NCBI GenBank assembly: GCA_964418585.1
Contig: CAYQMG010000032.1
Coordinates: 9,351-73,350, forward strand
DNA: 64,000 bases
Direction of reading: 5' to 3'
Source of the DNA: JAJRTE01 sp964418585
GTDB taxonomy: Bacteria > Myxococcota_A > UBA796 > JAJRTE01
The notes below the pieces were generated by a model. The model did no database searches and was not told the origin of the DNA. It saw nothing but the letters and a program-made list of their open reading frames with translations. This document shows, in pieces, positions 45,901-54,275 of this stretch (positions within the stretch are counted from its first letter, which is position 1; each line of letters opens with the position of its first letter). A program made the translations under genes and the position numbers.

Positions 45901-47222
45901 TGAGGAAGCGTACCGATCTGGGCACAGGGACCTGTTCGGTCGATGCCTTGACGCAGGTGCTGAACCGGTTCGGAAACAGCCTCGAGGAATCGCTGGTCCA
46001 GGCCTGGATGGCGAAGGCCGAGTCGTCGGACGCGAAGGCGTGGCTGACGTTGGCGCGGAAACTGCTGCGACACGGGCGGCCTGGACTGGCGTTGGAAGCG
46101 GCGGAACGCGTGGTTGTCGAGCCTGAAGATCATGGAACCCGGTGGCGTCTTGCCCGGATTCTGGTGGCTGCGGGGGGGCTGTCGCGGGCGCTCACGATTG
46201 GGGTCGAACTGGACGGTGCGGGGGCCCGGGTCTGGTCTCCGGTCCAGTTTTGCCGGGACCTGGCCTCGGCGTTTGGCGAGGACTGGGGAGACCGGGTGGA
46301 CGAGCTGGGGGAGGGGCTCGATGCGGGATCTCTCGCATTGCTTCGTCGTCTGGCAGAGGAGGAGCGTGTGCGGCGGAGGCTCGCCACCACGCGGGAACGA
46401 CTCGAGGCGTTGTTGAATCGAGGCTCGTGGCGTGAGTTGCCGAGGGTTCTGGACGAGTATCGTTCGCAAGGCGGGGAGGCTGCGGAGCGGGATCCGGCGG
46501 TGCGAGAGGCGCTGCAACGACTGGCTGCCCGGAAGCGGCGGGTGGAGGCCCGGGTGCGTCAGCTTCTTGGGGAGCGGAAGCGGCGAGGGTGGCGAGCGGA
46601 AATGAGCCGTCTGGCGCGGGATGCGGAGTTGCTCGGGCTGGAGGAAGCGGCGGCCCGGGCGAGCGAGGCGCTGGCGGCGGCGGGTTCAGCAGGACGGGAA
46701 GGCCCGGGTGCGGGTCGTTCCGTGGAGGGCCGGGGGCGGACCGTGTCGGACCGGGACGGCGCGCGGTCGAAGGTTTCCCGGCGCGGCGAGGGTGGGCGTT
46801 CTCGTCGTGATGGGTCTGAGGCGGTCGAGGGAGGGCAGGGGAAGTCCGGGCCTGGACCTCGGCAGACCTTCAAGGATGAAGCCGCGTTGCTCGCAGCCCT
46901 CGGCGATGCGCCGGGCGATCGACAGCGGTTGCGAATGACCATGCCGTTGCTGGAGGACCTTCTGGAGCGCGATCCGAAGCGGGGGTTGAAACTTCTGCGC
47001 GACGCCATGCCCGTCTTTCACCATGCGGACGTTCTGGACCGTCCCCTGTCGCGGTTGATTCGGCGTGGATTGCCGCCTGATGAGCAGTTGCCCCGGCTTC
47101 GTCGTCTCCTCGAGGGGCACCGGGCGGGTCACGGATTCACCAGTGCGTTGAACGAGATCGGTTCTCGGGAGCACCCCGAGCCGTGGAAGCAGGTGCTTGC
47201 TCAGCTCAAGCTGAAGCAGTGA
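42981..47222 (+). CDS. 1413-aa protein with degenerate RecQ-helicase-like N-terminus
   Basis: No clear family. The first about 350 residues follow the order of a RecQ helicase core, but with key residues lost. FVLVARSSLAARFLLEQL (about residue 45) resembles motif Ia. AAPPARRREALDAFANRRVAGIVACPVSLVDGP resembles the RecQ stretch before motif II. VQDAHALSLESSRFVPEL (about 134-151) stands where RecQ has DEAHCISQWGHDFRPEY. LLLQVSPDAPRARAVVEALLG stands for the TATA region, and CRCLAGRGG (about 326) for the QExGRAGRDG motif VI. No Walker A is present and DEAH reads QDAH, so ATPase activity is unlikely. The remaining about 1000 residues are helical with TPR-like units, then a low-complexity Arg/Gly/Ser stretch and a conserved-looking C-terminus. 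It follows a terminator; TAGAAT at 42957 may be its -10. Confidence 0.75.
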   Translation: MDRNSDSSRPAGNARPETVSIQVLAGGTEALVARTRRLIGVSPFVLVARSSLAARFLLEQLDPSHHSRPVGAGDADLPESSVLLYDLAAPPARRREALDAFANRRVAGIVACPVSLVDGPLLSAVSAVGRVHWIVQDAHALSLESSRFVPELVRIQDLTRHPGTASLLLQVSPDAPRARAVVEALLGTESAVAEASDGNIDRVRVRCLFVDEAGRSRTALRQALERVPGLSTTGRCIFLASDDGWGHDRLPANELASLAEEMGFQVVGGGEIGTGAGPVSWCKGLTEPRAALLSSDPEVLQCVPPGLPTLVVRLTPPGSIDEVIEECRCLAGRGGGIWTYVGPASGGRGWPIGPDLVRSIAEYVLEHCAGDRPVPVSLEAVWSHLGIEAPLEEAAPALERVFQAFVGAGFLRAVRRAYFLLEVADAHRFGSPHIDIDPRYVALHERYSAALAAMDMLESVEFRLESRLAKDLRVFSRTLGYSVGELNDLFSDMSSDGIVPCRLYFSGAEGNIDLEVQGAGDFEAMRGKLEEAVQGVRAWLERYLEGGYEVVRRLAEVGGAPGGGVLSLPSWVEVVTSEASSGEGEGRSLVEPGEAGTVAGVGEEELSATLRAFQEALKGLEEGEQDRAWGRLLDAVWALDEDEVGRALEWAGGASDVVGLTRLVAVRVALLAAHGDPNEAAGLLEASLGRGVDSPVAGLLTGLLNTIDYRVRVSEGFGGDMPEAVRRAALVLPALESVPAEEVAEIVRGLGFEGEVESLGLGQVSLVVGGHRWLLERQTIEPETEARLWLRVASQPVDGIEPAVALARLSEAFLMVVGLSDRALCQELARRVVEERQASAAMHPVRRTVARARALVELGRSDEALELLDTLSDPEGVGASEVLHARTVALLERGEALEALTLLVDRLPSGRTSVQARGLFAAAVGALEARCEAEEGCSACSLLGSVFCPSGGEILTLVGEDPFGEPDQALETRLRKRTDLGTGTCSVDALTQVLNRFGNSLEESLVQAWMAKAESSDAKAWLTLARKLLRHGRPGLALEAAERVVVEPEDHGTRWRLARILVAAGGLSRALTIGVELDGAGARVWSPVQFCRDLASAFGEDWGDRVDELGEGLDAGSLALLRRLAEEERVRRRLATTRERLEALLNRGSWRELPRVLDEYRSQGGEAAERDPAVREALQRLAARKRRVEARVRQLLGERKRRGWRAEMSRLARDAELLGLEEAAARASEALAAAGSAGREGPGAGRSVEGRGRTVSDRDGARSKVSRRGEGGRSRRDGSEAVEGGQGKSGPGPRQTFKDEAALLAALGDAPGDRQRLRMTMPLLEDLLERDPKRGLKLLRDAMPVFHHADVLDRPLSRLIRRGLPPDEQLPRLRRLLEGHRAGHGFTSALNEIGSREHPEPWKQVLAQLKLKQ

Positions 47223-47303
47223 GGGGATGGCGTCCCGGAAGCGGGGCGGGCGCGCGCTGTGCCAGGTTGGGAGAGTTGGGCGGCAGAGCCTGAGCGTTTG
47301 TGG

Positions 47304-48695
47304 TCATCCGGTGGCCATGGAGACCTGTTGGAGGTATTCGAGGTACTCGCGGTTCGATTCCTTCCACTTTTTCAACACGAACCGGCCTCCGAGGCGAATC
47401 GCCGCATTCATTCGGGTTGGGCGCAGGAGAAAGCGTTTCGAGGCGTCGCCGGCAGTCTGGAGGTTTTGGAGTATGGCCTTGGCCGCCACACCCAGTGCAC
47501 CCCGGGCCGAGTAGAACTCGCGGTAGGCCCGGAGCATCCGGTTTTGGACCTGAATCGGGCTTGCGTCTCGAGGACGGAATACGACGTGCATCGCATCGTA
47601 GTAGCGCCAGAGGTGGTGCATGATGCGCCCTTCGCGCTCCATTCGTGCAAAGGTATCGGTGCCGGGGAACGGGGTGATGATCATGAACTGGACCGAGTCG
47701 ATCCCGTGGCGGTTGATGAACTGCAACGTCTCCCGGACCGAGTCGTCGTCCTCCCCGTCGTTGCCCAGGATGAACATGCCATGCACCCGGATGCCGAAAG
47801 CGTGGAACGTTTCGATGGCGTGAATCATCTCGTCCACGTTCTGTTTCTTGTTCATGGCGTTCAAGGTGCGCTGACTCACCGACTCGAAGCCCACGTAGAG
47901 CCTCGTGCATCCCAGGCGGCGTAGCTTCCTCACGAGGTCCTTGTCTCGAGCGACGTCTGCACGGACCTGGGTGGACCACTGTCGGGGCCGAATGTTGCGT
48001 CGGCCCATCTCGTCGAGGAGTGCGTGGGTATGCTTGGGGCTGGCGGTGAAGTTGTCGTCGGAGAAAAACACCTCCACGTCTCCGACGAGCCTGAGTTCCT
48101 CGAGGACCCGTTCCACGGAACTCATGCGGTACTTGCGACCAAACATCTTCGTGACGCTACAGAATTCGCAGTCGAACGGACAGCCTCGAGAAGTGATGAT
48201 CGGAATGCGCTTCATGCGTTCGAAGCCCACCAGGAGGCGATAGTTCGGGAGGGGAAGCGCGTCCAGGTTTCGAGGGCTGACTCCCTGGACCACCACGCTG
48301 TCCGAGCCGTGCCGAAGCAAGTCCGCAATGACTTCCTCGCCTTCTCCCACCACGACGTGGTCTGCAAAGCAGGCTGCCTCCTCTTGCATGAAGCTCACGT
48401 GAGGACCCCCGACAATCACCTTGCCACCGGGGTTTCGGCGCTTGAACATGGCTGCCAGATCGTATCCGCGCTCGATCGTGCAGCTCAGGCCGCTGACGAG
48501 GAGGAAATCGGCGTCCAGTTCGGGCAGGGAAATGTCCCTGCCCACAAGGTTTTCATTGAAGATACGGACCTCGAACCCCTTCTGCTCCAGGATACTGCCG
48601 AGGTAGATGGGACCCATCAACGGGAGGCTCATGTACTGATCGTAGACATTGGCCTCGACACCTCGAGGTTCCAGTATCAACACCTTCTTCTTCAT
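47304..48695 (-). CDS. Cobalamin-binding-domain radical SAM protein
   Basis: A 463-aa protein. The N-terminal domain (about residues 1-135) is B12-binding-like (GPIYLGSILEQKGFEVRIFNENL, VSGLSCTIERGYDLA, VIVGGPHVSF, VVVGEGE). The radical SAM domain carries CPFDCEFC (CxxxCxxC, about residue 172) with SVTKMFGRKYR directly after, as in BchE/HpnJ-like enzymes. Such proteins methylate or rearrange lipids, antibiotics or tetrapyrroles. ATG 48695 follows GGAG by 6 nt. It stands alone, convergent to the giant RecQ-like gene. Substrate unknown. Confidence 0.88.
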   Translation of the reverse strand: MKKKVLILEPRGVEANVYDQYMSLPLMGPIYLGSILEQKGFEVRIFNENLVGRDISLPELDADFLLVSGLSCTIERGYDLAAMFKRRNPGGKVIVGGPHVSFMQEEAACFADHVVVGEGEEVIADLLRHGSDSVVVQGVSPRNLDALPLPNYRLLVGFERMKRIPIITSRGCPFDCEFCSVTKMFGRKYRMSSVERVLEELRLVGDVEVFFSDDNFTASPKHTHALLDEMGRRNIRPRQWSTQVRADVARDKDLVRKLRRLGCTRLYVGFESVSQRTLNAMNKKQNVDEMIHAIETFHAFGIRVHGMFILGNDGEDDDSVRETLQFINRHGIDSVQFMIITPFPGTDTFARMEREGRIMHHLWRYYDAMHVVFRPRDASPIQVQNRMLRAYREFYSARGALGVAAKAILQNLQTAGDASKRFLLRPTRMNAAIRLGGRFVLKKWKESNREYLEYLQQVSMATG

Positions 48696-48986
48696 ACGAA
48701 TCTCCATGGAACGAACAGACGGCTGTGGCCCAACGAGCGGTCACAGGATACGTTGAAAGATAAACTTTGATGTCTCGGTGTCTAGACGATGGAAGAGGCC
48801 ACCTGTTGCAGAAATCCGGTCTTTTTGGGGGTCGCATTCGAGCCAATCAGTGCGTCTCTCCTCGGGGCCGCCAGAGTCGAAAGACCGGGCCGGTGCTCCG
48901 GCCGACGCGGGTGGTGCCGAGCATGTGGACTTCCAGGCCGGCCGGGTTGAGTGTGAATGGGGTGGGGACGAGGTGCATGGGGGCGA

Positions 48987-49823
48987 TCAAGTGCTCGTGT
49001 CCGAGAAGTAGCGTTTGCGGACCCACATGACCACGGCGATCCCCACGGCGAAGGCACCCACGACGGCCAGGGTCTTGGGGTGGAGAAGGTCGGCCATGGA
49101 TTCGGCCTCCTGGATGGTGTTCAGAGTCACCAGGATGGCCACGAGCCAGGGGGTCACCCCGATGGCCGAGCCGATCAGGTAGTCCCGAGTCTTGATTCCG
49201 CTCGCGCCAATCGCCCAGGTGAGCGGCGGGAACAGGAACAGGGCGAGGCGCAATACGATGATGATTGTCAAGCCGTTCTCCTCGAGCTTCTTGTCGTACT
49301 TGGCCAGGAAGCTGTTGTCCAGGATCGGCTTGAAGTAGTCCCGCAGGAAGAACCTGGCGATCAGGAACGCTGTGGAGATGCCTGCATTGCACCCGATCCA
49401 GCTAAAGATGAGCGCCTCCCAGAAATCGTAGATGGTCCCGCCTGCCACGATGACGACCAGCTCGGGCATGTGAAGCAGGATGAATCCCCACGCCAGGAGA
49501 ATGAACAGGATCGGACCGTACGGCCGGTGCGCCCATTCCCTCAGCACATCCAGGTGCGCCTTGATGTTCTCGTAGGTCACCAGGCGCTCCAGATCGTACC
49601 TGCGCACCGCGTAGACGACCACGGCGACGAGCACGGCGAGCGCGAGCAACTTGGCAGGGCGGCGCCACGGCGACGGGGGACTCTCCTCCCATGTCTGCCG
49701 AGGCGCTGCGGTCGCCGGTGCCCGGCCGGCAGAGCCCTGGCCGCTCCGTTCCTGGCCGGAAGGCGTCCCATCGCTCCGGGAAGATGGAGACTCGAGGCCG
49801 CGATCGTCTGTTGGGTCGGGCAT
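48987..49823 (-). CDS. VTT/DedA-type membrane protein (TVP38/TMEM64 family)
   Basis: A 278-aa protein. A polar, Ser/Pro/Arg-rich N-terminus of about 55 residues precedes five or six hydrophobic segments, including LLALAVLVAVVVYAV and the VTT core around ELVVIVAGGTIYDFWEALIFSWIGCNAGISTAFLIAR. Family members are inner-membrane proteins implicated in lipid carrier recycling and membrane homeostasis. ATG 49823 has GAGGA 8 nt upstream; an upstream TTG (49841) is an alternative. Confidence 0.85.
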   Translation of the reverse strand: MPDPTDDRGLESPSSRSDGTPSGQERSGQGSAGRAPATAAPRQTWEESPPSPWRRPAKLLALAVLVAVVVYAVRRYDLERLVTYENIKAHLDVLREWAHRPYGPILFILLAWGFILLHMPELVVIVAGGTIYDFWEALIFSWIGCNAGISTAFLIARFFLRDYFKPILDNSFLAKYDKKLEENGLTIIIVLRLALFLFPPLTWAIGASGIKTRDYLIGSAIGVTPWLVAILVTLNTIQEAESMADLLHPKTLAVVGAFAVGIAVVMWVRKRYFSDTST

Positions 49824-50001
49824 CGTTAAATCCTCGTGCAAGAGGTTGCGGGCCGAGTCGCTCGAGACGAGGACTCGTTGTGCAGTCTTGACAGAAATGG
49901 CCGGTGCCCGTCAACCACTTTCGGCATCCAGTGAGCGGGTTTTGCCTCCTGGAGCCGGTGCTCTGCCAGGCGGTTCTCCGGGACAACGGTCCGGAGTGTG
50001 G

Positions 50002-50934
50002 TCAGGCACCCTGATAGAACAGGTCTGACGTGACATCGGCGCACGTGGCGTCGTCAGGCAGTTGCACCAGGATGTAGTAGGTGAGGTCGTTGGGACTCCA
50101 GCGAGACTCGGGGTCCATCCCGTCCAGTGTGGCGTTGTCGCTCCCGAACATGGTCTGGTCGATCACCACATCCACCATTTTGCCCTGAATCCGGTACCCC
50201 TCGCCTTCAATCTCGGAGACCAGGCCGGGCTCGAACCGGTAAAGGGTGCGAGAGCAGACATAGATGTTGGCGTTCAGCTCACCGTTCACCCATTGCTGGG
50301 TCGTCACCCCTGGATGGCCATCTTGATCCTGGTCGTACTCGGCCGGATCGTCCTCGGACGAGGGGCAGGTTTCTGTTGCCGGGTCGTTCAAATGGGCACC
50401 GAACACCCAGTACTGGGGACCAAAAGGCGTGTCATTCAAGGAGTAGACCACGGGGCATTCCCCCCCTTCCGCGTCCGCATCCTCGGTCACGGTCAAGGTT
50501 GCGCTCCACGTGGCGGGTGGAACCGAGTCGACCACGGTCTGGGGTACCACGGTCTGCTGCCACCGCTCGGTCCCCAACTTGGTAGTCACCACGATTTCGC
50601 TGGACTCCATCGCACACAACGTCTCGGTCTGCTTGATGGTGCCGTTGGGTTGGTCGTCCCACTGGACCAGATAGTAACTCCAGATGGTCTGGGGTTCCCA
50701 GCTTTCGTTCGTCAGAATACTTTCGTACACGTAGGCTTCAATGCTGGCCTGGCGTACCAGCGCCCATGTGTGAGGGTAATCCTGCATGAATTCGGGGTCC
50801 ACGCACGGAGCAGGCGTGCCCGTGGGACGAGGCGTGTCGTCATCCCCCTCGTATCCACTGCACCCAGCCGTCAGGATCAGGACGGCTGTCGCAAACCCGA
50901 CAGGCAAGATCTTCCTGGTGCCTCGTTGTGACAT
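50002..50934 (-). CDS. Lipoprotein of unknown function
   Basis: A 310-aa protein. The signal ends with a good lipobox, LILTAGC (Cys about residue 25), followed by an acidic and Thr/Pro linker (SGYEGDDDTPRPTGTPAP). The mature domain is rich in Trp, Tyr, Val and Cys, probably a beta-sandwich; the acidic loop YDQDQDGHPG looks like a calcium-binding DxDxDG site. ATG 50934 lies behind GGAGGAG and GGAGGAGC. No family recognised. The nearest genes are separated by 180-365 bp, so it is probably transcribed alone. Confidence 0.78.
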   Translation of the reverse strand: MSQRGTRKILPVGFATAVLILTAGCSGYEGDDDTPRPTGTPAPCVDPEFMQDYPHTWALVRQASIEAYVYESILTNESWEPQTIWSYYLVQWDDQPNGTIKQTETLCAMESSEIVVTTKLGTERWQQTVVPQTVVDSVPPATWSATLTVTEDADAEGGECPVVYSLNDTPFGPQYWVFGAHLNDPATETCPSSEDDPAEYDQDQDGHPGVTTQQWVNGELNANIYVCSRTLYRFEPGLVSEIEGEGYRIQGKMVDVVIDQTMFGSDNATLDGMDPESRWSPNDLTYYILVQLPDDATCADVTSDLFYQGA

Positions 50935-51299
50935 CTCCTCCGCTCCTCCGCCCGGGTTGAGTTTCGCGTCCACGGCTCGAGGCGTCGTCCGCCGATACCC
51001 GGCGGTGTCGACACCCGTCCCTCAGTCTAGCCGCTGTTCGCAGTACCTGCCAACGCACTTCGCTCCGCAGTCCGGGGACATCCCGGTCTGCGACGATTGC
51101 GGAGAGGAGAGGGGGGACGCCCATCCCGGCCTCATCCCGGCCTCGACGCCCTGTGCACCCGACGCGCCCGGCCCGGCGCAACAAGGGAGAGGACACACAA
51201 ACCCGGTCACGGCTGCTCGAGACGAAAATCTCGCTTGCCGCTGCAGCGTGATCACGAGCAAGGCGCGTGTCTGGGAACGGAAGATACTTGCGCTCGCTT
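50935..51299. other. Intergenic region, no gene seen
   Basis: 365 bp between the lipoprotein start and the end of rplC. No plausible coding sequence, RNA or terminator hairpin with a T-run is visible. Confidence 0.4.
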
Positions 51300-51953
51300 T
51301 CACTCGGCGGCGCGGCGTGTCTTCTTCTTGGCGTGGTAGACGGTCACGTAGCCGTTGGTCGCTCCGGGCACGGCACCTTTCACCATGATGAGGTTCCGGT
51401 CCACGTCCACCCGGCACACTTCCAGGTTTTGGACCGTGACCGTTCGGTTGCCCATCTGGCCCGCCATGCGCTTGCCTTTCCAGACACGGCCCGGCGTGAG
51501 CCGGCAGCCGATTGCACCGCCGTGCCGGAAGTACTCGTGCGTGCCATGAGTCTTCTCGAAGCCCGAGAAGTTGTGCCGCTTCATGACGCCCTGGAACCCC
51601 TTGCCCTTGGAGGTGCCGGTCACATCGACGTACTGGCCCACCTCGAAGATGTCGGCCCGAAGCTCCTGGCCGACTTCGAACTGTTCCACCTCACCGGGCT
51701 GAAGACGGATTTCCTGTACCACCTTTTTGGGCGTCACACCGGCGGCCTTGAAGTGGCCCAGTTCGGGCTTCGTGCAGCGCGTTTCCTTCTTGTCCAGGAA
51801 CCCGAGTTGGATAGCTTCGTACTTGTCGCGCTCGGGCGTCTTCTTCTGGATCACGGTGCACGGACCCACCTGGATGACCGTAACCGGGATGACGGTGGTT
51901 TCCGTGAAAATCTGAGTCATGCCCAGCTTCTTGCCCAACAAACCTAGCCTCAT
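51300..51953 (-). CDS. rplC: 50S ribosomal protein L3
   Basis: A 217-aa L3, an early-assembling 23S rRNA-binding protein near the peptidyl-transferase centre. GLLGKKLGMTQIF at the start, GTSKGKGFQGVMKRHNFSG in the extended loop and MGNRTVTVQNLEVCRVD are diagnostic. HGTHEYFRHGGAIGC at the loop tip is a variant I associate with deltaproteobacterial L3. The gene stands alone: rpsJ is not upstream and rplD/rplW/rplB are not downstream, unlike the S10 operon. A separate promoter (52060-52032) fits that. Confidence 0.96.
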   Translation of the reverse strand: MRLGLLGKKLGMTQIFTETTVIPVTVIQVGPCTVIQKKTPERDKYEAIQLGFLDKKETRCTKPELGHFKAAGVTPKKVVQEIRLQPGEVEQFEVGQELRADIFEVGQYVDVTGTSKGKGFQGVMKRHNFSGFEKTHGTHEYFRHGGAIGCRLTPGRVWKGKRMAGQMGNRTVTVQNLEVCRVDVDRNLIMVKGAVPGATNGYVTVYHAKKKTRRAAE

Positions 51954-52031
51954 GTCAGAACTCCGCGGTCTAACGTGGGATTCACACGCAAGTCGTGAGA
52001 AATATCCCTATCTGGCCAATTGAAACGCGGT

Positions 52032-52060
52032 ACATTACCTTGCCTGTGCTCGAATGTCAA
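52032..52060 (-). promoter_or_regulatory. Promoter candidate of rplC
   Basis: On the minus strand a perfect TTGACA (52060-52055), a 17-bp spacer and TAATGT (52037-52032), leaving an 80-nt leader before the rplC ATG. The divergent gap 51954-52311 (358 bp) otherwise shows only a weak tRNA-like T-arm at about 52160, which I do not accept. Confidence 0.45.
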
Positions 52061-52311
52061 GTGCGAAACCACGGGGCATTCGGTAGCCGGAACGCTCGAG
52101 TGGGATGTGGGCCGTGTCGCGTTGTGGAGGAACCGACCGGCGGCCCGCGTCGGCTCGAGCCCCACTCCGCCGGTGCGGTCCCGGGCGCTGCGTTCGGATA
52201 CGTGGGCTCCGGAGTTCGTGGAAGCAGACAGGCAGACGAAAAGGGGTGACAGATCGCGGCGTGAATGGTAGACGAGCACCCAGGACCCTTGAGAAAAAGG
52301 AGCGGCGACCC

Positions 52312-53160
52312 ATGTTGATGGTGCCCATGTTAGTCGTTGCGCCCCTTGCGGTGACAGGCGGCGGAACCCTGTTCCAGGACATTGCTTCCCCCTCCTCCGA
52401 CACCGGTGCCGTCTCCCCCTCGGAACCTGCGGGCGCGCAGGCCTCGTCCTTCAGCGTGAGCCTGGACGTGGCAACGGCCTACAGCTTCCGCGGCATCAAT
52501 GTGTTCCAGGCACAGGGTCAGCACGACCGCCACATGCTGCTCGCTCCGGCCGCGACCTGGAGCGTGGGGGACACGGGGGTCTGGGTCGGCTACTGGGGAG
52601 CCTACCAGTTGAACGGCGACAACCGTTCGTATCTGGTGGACGCCGGCTACGGGCGTGAAACAGACGTGACCCTGGGCTTCGACAAGGACCTCGAGGACGG
52701 ATGGGGCACCTTGAGCCTGTCGTTGGTGGCTTATCTCTACCCCTTTGCGGACCCCGAACTCGGGGGGGCCCACGTGCCGACGTGGTTGGAGCCCATGGTC
52801 GGGCTCGTTCTGGACCGACAGGTCGAATTGAGTCTGGTCGTGTCCTACTTCACCCATGTGCAGAAAGCGCTCGATGGCGGAGACTACGTCTACTTCAACC
52901 CCACCGTGGCCCGAACGTTCCCGTTGCGCGAACACTGGGACCTGCGTGCCGCCCTGTCCGCCGGGGCCAAGCTCTGGGCCGATGGTCCCACGTGGCAGGA
53001 CAACACCGTGGACGCCACCGGAAGTGTGACCGTGTCCTACTCGAGAGGCGCCTGGTCGGTGACGCCCGGTCTGCACGGCACATGGACGAACCTTGGGGGC
53101 CTCGCGATCCAGGACCAGGCGTTTGCATGGGGAGACCTCGGCGTCTCGGTCGAATGGTGA
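52312..53160 (+). CDS. Outer membrane beta-barrel protein (porin-like)
   Basis: A 282-aa protein. It begins MLMVPMLVVAPLAVTGGG, a short signal, with ATG 52312 chosen because AAGGAG lies 9 nt upstream. The mature part has many alternating amphipathic strands ending in aromatic residues and finishes in W (LGVSVEW), typical of outer membrane barrels. The opening FSVSLDVATAYSFRGINVFQAQGQ resembles TorF-type putative porins. Transport substrate unknown. Confidence 0.75.
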   Translation: MLMVPMLVVAPLAVTGGGTLFQDIASPSSDTGAVSPSEPAGAQASSFSVSLDVATAYSFRGINVFQAQGQHDRHMLLAPAATWSVGDTGVWVGYWGAYQLNGDNRSYLVDAGYGRETDVTLGFDKDLEDGWGTLSLSLVAYLYPFADPELGGAHVPTWLEPMVGLVLDRQVELSLVVSYFTHVQKALDGGDYVYFNPTVARTFPLREHWDLRAALSAGAKLWADGPTWQDNTVDATGSVTVSYSRGAWSVTPGLHGTWTNLGGLAIQDQAFAWGDLGVSVEW

Positions 53161-53241
53161 GATGGGCACCAGGTCGCGTCCTCCCAGGACACCCACCTCG
53201 CGGGGACTCGGGGACTTCAGCGACTCCGGGGTCCACCCCGC

Positions 53242-54225
53242 CTAGGGCGTCGGCGTTGCGGTACGCCTGAGATCGTCTTCGGACAGGCCGGCAATCCCTA
53301 TCCGTATCAGTGCAACACCCGTGGTTCCCCCCATCTCTCCGAGGTCCGACGGGTAGGTCAGTGCCCCGCCAAGCAGGTCTACCTGGAGGTTGAGGTGGCG
53401 GCCTGGCAGGGGATATCCGGTCCCGATACCAACGAGGTACTGACTCGAGTAGATGTTTGCACGGGTCGTGCGTTCCACTTGTAGGTCTGTGCCGTAGACC
53501 TCGTGCCGGACCAGGTCGTAGTCCATGGACAGTTCGCCGGAGGCATACCAGACAGTGGTGCTGTGTGGTGTCAGGGGCACGCGGATGTCGAGGCGCAGGG
53601 TACCGAGGGCGGAGGCTCCGTGAATGCTTTCGGTTGGGAAGAGGTCTTCCTGCCAGGCGACGGCCATGAATCCGGGAATGTCGACCACGCCCAGGCCGAG
53701 GCCGATGGTGGCGGGCACGCCGCCTTTCCCGTCACCCAGTGGCGCCGCCCTCACCCCGAACTGGATGCCGGTGCTGTTGTGGAACATGGCACCGGTTCTG
53801 GCCATTCGGAGTGTGGCCTGGAAGGCGAGACGGTCTGTGATACTGTAGACGAACCCGAGACGCAGGGAAGAGAGGGAGCCGGCGAAAAAGAAAAAGTCTT
53901 CCGCGGTCTGATATCCCTCGAACGTTCCGGCGAGCGCGCCGAGTTGGAGCCCGCACCAGAGTCCCTTCACGCCTTCCGGGGTCATGCCCGTGGTGTAGCG
54001 TTTTTCAGCGGCGGTACGACGGGCCTCGAGTGCAGCGGAATCCTGCGGGGTGGGCTGTCCCGGCTTCTCCTTGTCCGGTTGTGGTTCGGCAGTCGCAGGC
54101 GGAGGGGTTTCTGTGTTCAGCGCGTGGTCGGGTTCGGTTGCTGTTTCTGAGGCTGTTACCTCCTGCCCACTGACAGGGGTCCCGGAAAGGGCCCCCAGCG
54201 TGATCCAGACCAGCAACGGTGTCAT
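53242..54225 (-). CDS. Exported beta-rich, probable outer membrane protein
   Basis: A 327-aa protein. The short signal MTPLLVWITLGALSGTPVSG is followed by a Pro/Glu/Thr-rich low-complexity region (about residues 22-65). Strand-like repeats follow (LRLGFVYSITDRLAFQATLRMA, RANIYSSQYLVGIGTGYPL), like a beta-barrel. The C-terminus ends in TATPTP, not an aromatic residue, so it is not a canonical BamA substrate end. GAGGAG lies 5 nt before the ATG. Convergent with the porin-like gene. Confidence 0.68.
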   Translation of the reverse strand: MTPLLVWITLGALSGTPVSGQEVTASETATEPDHALNTETPPPATAEPQPDKEKPGQPTPQDSAALEARRTAAEKRYTTGMTPEGVKGLWCGLQLGALAGTFEGYQTAEDFFFFAGSLSSLRLGFVYSITDRLAFQATLRMARTGAMFHNSTGIQFGVRAAPLGDGKGGVPATIGLGLGVVDIPGFMAVAWQEDLFPTESIHGASALGTLRLDIRVPLTPHSTTVWYASGELSMDYDLVRHEVYGTDLQVERTTRANIYSSQYLVGIGTGYPLPGRHLNLQVDLLGGALTYPSDLGEMGGTTGVALIRIGIAGLSEDDLRRTATPTP

Positions 54226-54275
54226 GATGATAGCTCCTCATCGTTGGACCAGTTTCCCAGGCGTCGAGGTTTCCG

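Noticed and set aside
52085..52190. A tRNA on the plus strand ending near CGTCGGCTCGAGCCCCACTC
   Set aside because: Only a T-arm-like stretch is present, with a mismatch in its stem. No matching acceptor 5' strand, D arm or anticodon arm is found within 100 bases.
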